DNA of 64,000 bases, taken from NCBI RefSeq assembly GCF_004793635.1, contig NZ_SRXV01000001.1, forward strand, positions 62,001 through 126,000. Reading direction: 5' to 3'. The notes under the pieces are model-generated. The model had not been told where the DNA came from. It saw nothing but the letters and a program-made list of their open reading frames with translations, and did not search any database. Shown here piece by piece: positions 60,652-64,000 of the stretch. Every line of letters begins with the position of its first letter. Positions within the stretch are counted from its first letter, which is position 1. The DNA comes from Marinicauda pacifica (GTDB lineage Bacteria > Pseudomonadota > Alphaproteobacteria > Caulobacterales > Maricaulaceae). Both the position numbers and the translations under genes were made by a program.

Positions 60652-61698
60652 CTAGATCACCGCGCTGTCATCGCGTTCGCTCACCCCGTCCTCGCGGGCC
60701 CAGATGGCGATCTGGGCCACGGCGCGCAGGGCGTTGCGGTCCATCGGCAGGCCACCGCCGATGCGTCCCGCTTGAATCGCGAGCGCGGCGGGCTCCAGCC
60801 CGTATTCGCCGGCCACGCCCTCGACCTCGATCGCACTGGACTCCGGCAGGAGCGACAGGGCCTGGATCAGTTCGTCGTGACCGCGGCCCCGGGCGAACTC
60901 GGCCTTGGTGATGAATTTGTTGGCGACGCCGTCGAGCTCAAGCGGGTCGGCCTGAACAGACAGACCGGCCTTGCGCAACGCGCCGGCGAAGGACTCAAGC
61001 TGGATGGTGCCGGCGCCGGTGCCCATGCCTTTGAGGGCGCCTTCCACCTGGCGCGCTCCCGCCTCGATCGCGGCGAATGCATTGCCGGCGGCGAGCTGCA
61101 TGTTGTCGCGTCCGGCAAAGCCGACGCTCAGATCGGTCTTGTCGGTCAGGGCGCGCACATAATTGCGCACCTGGGCCGGGACCATTCCGCCCGCGCAATC
61201 GCTGATGACCACAGTCGACAGGCCCCACGCGCCCAGTGTGCCGGCAAAGTTGCGCAGCTCGGCCACAGGCAGCGAGTAGACGTTGAAGAGGATGAGCTGA
61301 GTTTCCAGCCCGGTCGCGACGGCGTGATCGACCAGGCCGCGGGCGGAGTCGACAAGGGCGGCGTCCACCCCGACCCGCACGAAGTCCATTCCGGCGCGCT
61401 GAGCCGTTTCGATGTCGGCCTCCAGCGCGGTTCCGGTCCGGGCGCTGACCCCGATCCGGGCCTTGCGCGCGGCCATCCGGGCCGCCTGCATATGACGGTA
61501 ATCGCTTTCGCAGGCCGGGGCGCGTCCCTGACGTTCGGCGCCCAGCCCCAGGCCGTGACCGACCTCGATGGCGTCCACGCCTGCGTCTTCCATCGCCTGG
61601 GTCATGGCGTAGGTATAATTGGCGTTGAACCCATACCCGATTGCGGCGCTGGCGCCGGACAGGGTCGTGTCGAGCAGTCGAATTCGGGTCTCGGTCAT
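60652..61698 (-). CDS. Aldolase-fold (DmpG-like) protein with lost catalytic residues
   Basis: A 348-residue relative of 4-hydroxy-2-oxovalerate aldolase (DRE-TIM/HMGL-like). Shared landmarks include IEVGHGLGLG near residue 45, VVISDCAGGMVP near residue 175 and ALKGMGTGAGTIQLESF near residue 227. The catalytic Arg-Asp of the N-terminal TLRDG motif is SGA here (DTTLSGAS). The metal-binding HxH of the GxHxHHN strand is replaced in VGFAGRDNMQ. It is therefore unlikely to be a Mn2+-dependent aldolase. ATG 61698 has AGGAGG upstream. It may be a binding protein or have changed chemistry. Confidence 0.85.
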   Translation of the reverse strand: MTETRIRLLDTTLSGASAAIGYGFNANYTYAMTQAMEDAGVDAIEVGHGLGLGAERQGRAPACESDYRHMQAARMAARKARIGVSARTGTALEADIETAQRAGMDFVRVGVDAALVDSARGLVDHAVATGLETQLILFNVYSLPVAELRNFAGTLGAWGLSTVVISDCAGGMVPAQVRNYVRALTDKTDLSVGFAGRDNMQLAAGNAFAAIEAGARQVEGALKGMGTGAGTIQLESFAGALRKAGLSVQADPLELDGVANKFITKAEFARGRGHDELIQALSLLPESSAIEVEGVAGEYGLEPAALAIQAGRIGGGLPMDRNALRAVAQIAIWAREDGVSERDDSAVI

Positions 61699-61738
61699 TG
61701 GCCACCTCCTGCGTGGAGACCAGTGGGACCTGATTTGC

Positions 61739-61754
61739 GCTAATGCGCCGTTAA
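61739..61754. promoter_or_regulatory. CtrA-like box upstream of the aldolase-fold gene
   Basis: On the minus strand TTAA-N7-TTAGC, 40 nt before the start codon. Confidence 0.45.
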
Positions 61755-61858
61755 TGAAGGTTGACGCGATTCGGCCCGCCGCGCGACGAAAACACAACCG
61801 GAGGGTTGGTCGCGGGACGGGGTCGAGCTAAACGCGTTGCCTTGTCAGTCACTTGACC

Positions 61859-62587
61859 CTAGCCGATGCGTTTGTGGGGCGCCGGCTCGGCCGCCTGCTC
61901 CGAGCCTGCATAAAAGGCCAGGGTCGCGGCCACGATGGTCTCGCAGTCGACCACCTCGCACAGGTCCAGCGCCGTCTCGTGCATGAGGCGCAGCATGGCC
62001 GGCACAGCGACGAGATCGCTCAGCGCGCGCTCCAGTGCGATCGCGATCTCGTCGCCGGAATGCAGCTTCATAGCGGCGCCGGCCCGGTCGAGTTCGCTGG
62101 CCAGGCGGTCTTCCCGGGCGTTGCGCGGGATGATGATCTGGGCCAGGCCGGCGGCAGCCGCCGTCAGGCAGCTCAGACCGCCGGTCGTGATCAACAGGTC
62201 GTTTCCGGCGACGGTTTCGAAAAGGCCGGTACAGTCGAAATAAGTGTGCAGATCGAGCTGATCATCGAGCGACCGGGCCGATTGCTGCACGGACTCGTAG
62301 ATTTCCGGCGTTCCGGCAATGGCCGGTGTGACCGCGATCTGGATTCTTCCACGCTGGCGCGCGCGCTCGCCTGCCGCTTGGCGTACCCGGGTGGCGTGCC
62401 GGCGCAACGCGTCGCACGCAGACTCGTCGCGCGCGGTGTCGCCGTGGTCGATCAGCAGCTCGAGCGAACCGGGCAGGTGATCTCTGCGACCGTCATTGCA
62501 CAGGCCTTCGGCAATCTGTGCAAATCCGGAATCCAATGTCGTCTTCGCCCGTCTCGGGCTGCAAAAGAGCAGTCTTGCCTGTCCCAT
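61859..62587 (-). CDS. PseG-like half-length protein
   Basis: A 242-residue protein resembling the C-terminal half of PseG/GT28 enzymes: FETVAGNDLLITTGGLSCLTAAAAGLAQIIIPRNAREDRLASELDRAGAA is the sugar-nucleotide-binding segment. The usual N-terminal RxDAxxxxGxGH catalytic motif is not seen; it starts MGQARLLFCSPRRAKTTLDSG, which still resembles a truncated N-domain. It follows pseB by 10 nt. Together with the full PseG at 47153-48187 it makes two PseG-like proteins in the island. Function uncertain. Confidence 0.6.
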   Translation of the reverse strand: MGQARLLFCSPRRAKTTLDSGFAQIAEGLCNDGRRDHLPGSLELLIDHGDTARDESACDALRRHATRVRQAAGERARQRGRIQIAVTPAIAGTPEIYESVQQSARSLDDQLDLHTYFDCTGLFETVAGNDLLITTGGLSCLTAAAAGLAQIIIPRNAREDRLASELDRAGAAMKLHSGDEIAIALERALSDLVAVPAMLRLMHETALDLCEVVDCETIVAATLAFYAGSEQAAEPAPHKRIG

Positions 62588-62597
62588 AAAGGGACGT

Positions 62598-63686
62598 TTA
62601 GCCCGAGACGGTTTCCTGGAGAAGCCCTTGCAGCGCGCGCGCGTCGAGCCGCTCGGGATTGCTGTCCGAGCTGTAGGCGAACCCGTCGGGCAAAGGCTTG
62701 CCGCCATCGGCATGCCAGAGGCCGATAACCTTTTGATCGTACGAGGGAAGTATCACGTAGCGGTCGTCGAGCTCGACCGAGGTGCGCGCATCGTCGGAGC
62801 CGATCATGACTTCGTGAAGTTTTTCGCCCGGCCGGATGCCGACCAACCTGTGGGGCAGGTCCGGCGCGATCGTATGCGCCAGATCGGTCGTGCGCATGGA
62901 GGGGATTTTCGGCACGAAAATCTCCCCGCCCTTGGCCATGGCGAGGGAGGACATGACGAAATTCACGCCCTGGTTCAGCGTGATCCAGAAGCGCGTCATG
63001 CGCTCGTCGGTGATCGGCAGATGGTCGGTGCCGTTCTTGACAAGCTGCTGGAAGAACGGGACCACCGATCCGCGCGATCCCACCACATTGCCATAGCGCA
63101 CGACCGAAAAGGTCGGACCGTCACCGCCGCCCATGGCCTGCGCGGCGGTGAAGATCTTGTCGGACGCCAGTTTCGACGCGCCGTACAGGTTGATGGGGCT
63201 GGCGGCCTTGTCGGTGGACAGGGCGCAGACATGCTTGACCCCGCGCTTGATCGCGGCGGAAACCACATTCTGGGCGCCCATCACGTTGGTCTTGATGCAT
63301 TCGAACGGATTGTATTCGGCGATCGGCACGTGCTTGAGCGCGGCGGCATGGATCACGACGTCGACATTGCGCATGGCCATTTCCAGGCGCGCCTCGTCGC
63401 GCACATCCCCGATGAAGTAGCGCAGGAAAGCGTGTTCCTGCGGCGAGTAGGTCTGCGCCATCTCGTACTGCTTGAGCTCGTCGCGCGAGAAGATGATGAG
63501 CTTCTTCGGCTTGAACTCCTTGATCACGGTTTCCACGAAGCGCCGGCCAAAGCTGCCCGTCCCCCCGGTGATCAGGATGGTCTTTCCGTTCAGATCGAAG
63601 CGCGGCGTTCGAAAGTCGCGTCGGACGAAATGCGGCAGTTCGGCTTCGCCCTTCGGCGGCGAAGACTTGGCGGCGTTCTGGCTCAT
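62598..63686 (-). CDS. pseB: UDP-N-acetylglucosamine 4,6-dehydratase (inverting)
   Basis: First step of pseudaminic acid synthesis: converts UDP-GlcNAc to the 4-keto-6-deoxy altro sugar with NADP. The enzyme of about 362 residues has a 35-residue N-terminal extension, then the Rossmann ILITGGTGSFGRRFVETV, FSRDELKQYEM, VIHAAALKHVPIAEYNPFECIKTNV, ALSTDKAASPINLYGASKLASD (YxxxK), and VVRYGNVVGSRGSVVPFF. The ATG at 63686 has AGGA at the correct spacing; 63692 is 6 nt earlier. It leads to the PseG-like gene. Confidence 0.95.
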   Translation of the reverse strand: MSQNAAKSSPPKGEAELPHFVRRDFRTPRFDLNGKTILITGGTGSFGRRFVETVIKEFKPKKLIIFSRDELKQYEMAQTYSPQEHAFLRYFIGDVRDEARLEMAMRNVDVVIHAAALKHVPIAEYNPFECIKTNVMGAQNVVSAAIKRGVKHVCALSTDKAASPINLYGASKLASDKIFTAAQAMGGGDGPTFSVVRYGNVVGSRGSVVPFFQQLVKNGTDHLPITDERMTRFWITLNQGVNFVMSSLAMAKGGEIFVPKIPSMRTTDLAHTIAPDLPHRLVGIRPGEKLHEVMIGSDDARTSVELDDRYVILPSYDQKVIGLWHADGGKPLPDGFAYSSDSNPERLDARALQGLLQETVSG

Positions 63687-63738
63687 GGTCATTTTCCTTG
63701 TCTGACCGGACCTCGCGTTAACCCTTTGCGCGCGCCGG

Positions 63739-63754
63739 TTAACGTGACGTTAGG
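63739..63754. promoter_or_regulatory. CtrA-like box between pseB and the SpsF-like gene
   Basis: TTAA-N7-TTAGG, about 50 nt from both divergent start codons, overlapping the inverted repeat GTGACG-N5-CGTCAC (63744-63760). Confidence 0.45.
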
Positions 63755-63805
63755 CGTCACGGCGCAGGATCACGCTAGGATTGCCGGCACGGGAGATTGC
63801 CCGCG

Positions 63806-64000
63806 ATGACCACCACCGCCGTGATTGTTCAGGCCCGGCTCGATGCCACGCGCCTTCCCGGCGCGATTCTCCAGACCCTTGGACAGCAGACCGCCCTGAT
63901 CCGGTGCCTGGACCGGTGCCGCGCCACGCCGGGCGTCGACCTGGTGGTATGCGCCATCCCCGGCGACAGCGCGCACGATCCGGTCGAGGAAGAGGCCGGC
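63806..64000 (+). CDS. SpsF-like nucleotidyltransferase, N-terminal part
   Basis: The first 65 residues of a protein that runs off the right edge. MTTTAVIVQARLDATRLPGAIL matches the start of SpsF/cytidylyltransferase-like proteins (family motif QARxxSxRLPGKxL), which often accompany nonulosonic acid genes. It is divergent from pseB with a shared CtrA-like box. Whether it is a CMP-sugar synthase or another pathway enzyme cannot be judged from this fragment. Confidence 0.75.
   Translation, partial: MTTTAVIVQARLDATRLPGAILQTLGQQTALIRCLDRCRATPGVDLVVCAIPGDSAHDPVEEEAG

Overview
The window is GC-rich DNA with tightly packed, often 4-nt-overlapping genes. It looks like a stalked or dimorphic alphaproteobacterium of the Maricaulales/Caulobacterales type (Hyphomonadaceae or Maricaulaceae). 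The grounds are the FlbT-FlaF pair beside several short flagellins, a FlmG-type flagellin glycosyltransferase, sigma-54 promoters with FlbD-like enhancer dyads, CtrA-like TTAA-N7-TTA(A/G) boxes, and family pairings such as UbiK/YbjN/ProC. I saw no tRNA, rRNA, CRISPR array or insertion sequence.

Layout. 1-17 kb is housekeeping: apt, a YihY membrane protein, two MFS exporters, a secreted S10 peptidase, rlmJ, a crotonase, an FNT channel, ychF, pth, rplY, prs, a MidA-type methyltransferase, lgt, ubiK, ybjN and proC, plus two small secreted EF-hand proteins. 18-19 kb has a palindromic repeat and a ParDE-like toxin-antitoxin pair. 19-31 kb is envelope-related: an EnvZ/OmpR-like system, the lipid A/Kdo genes (lpxL-like, lpxK, waaA, a DUF374 acyltransferase), an MsbA-like exporter, DUF4170, cysQ and pmbA. 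A phosphatase and a Phd/PemK-like pair sit inside this block. 31-32 kb holds a RelBE-like module between two copies of a 28-bp direct repeat. 32-41 kb is accessory metabolism (hppD, maiA, MarR, MaoC, Nudix, chorismate mutase), an Hpt protein, a VWA/MoxR pair split by a hemerythrin gene that lies between two 263-bp repeats, and several families of intergenic palindromes.

41-64 kb is a flagellum and pseudaminic-acid island. PseB, PseC, PseG, PseI and PseF are present. A separate amidotransferase module (PseA/WbpG-like, HisH2, HisF2) suggests an acetamidino-modified sugar. FlmG probably transfers the sugar to the four flagellins encoded next to it, and FlbT, FlaF and FlaG regulate or assemble the filament. 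PseH is not seen and may lie beyond the window. The island also has less familiar members: an aldolase-fold protein that has lost its catalytic and metal-binding residues (60652-61698), a two-domain protein with an N-terminal nucleotide-binding-like segment (42056-43279), a second half-length PseG-like protein, an atypical DegT aminotransferase and a WbqC protein. Four of its leftward genes carry a TTAA-N7-TTAG-type box about 40-50 nt before the start codon, which suggests shared cell-cycle control.
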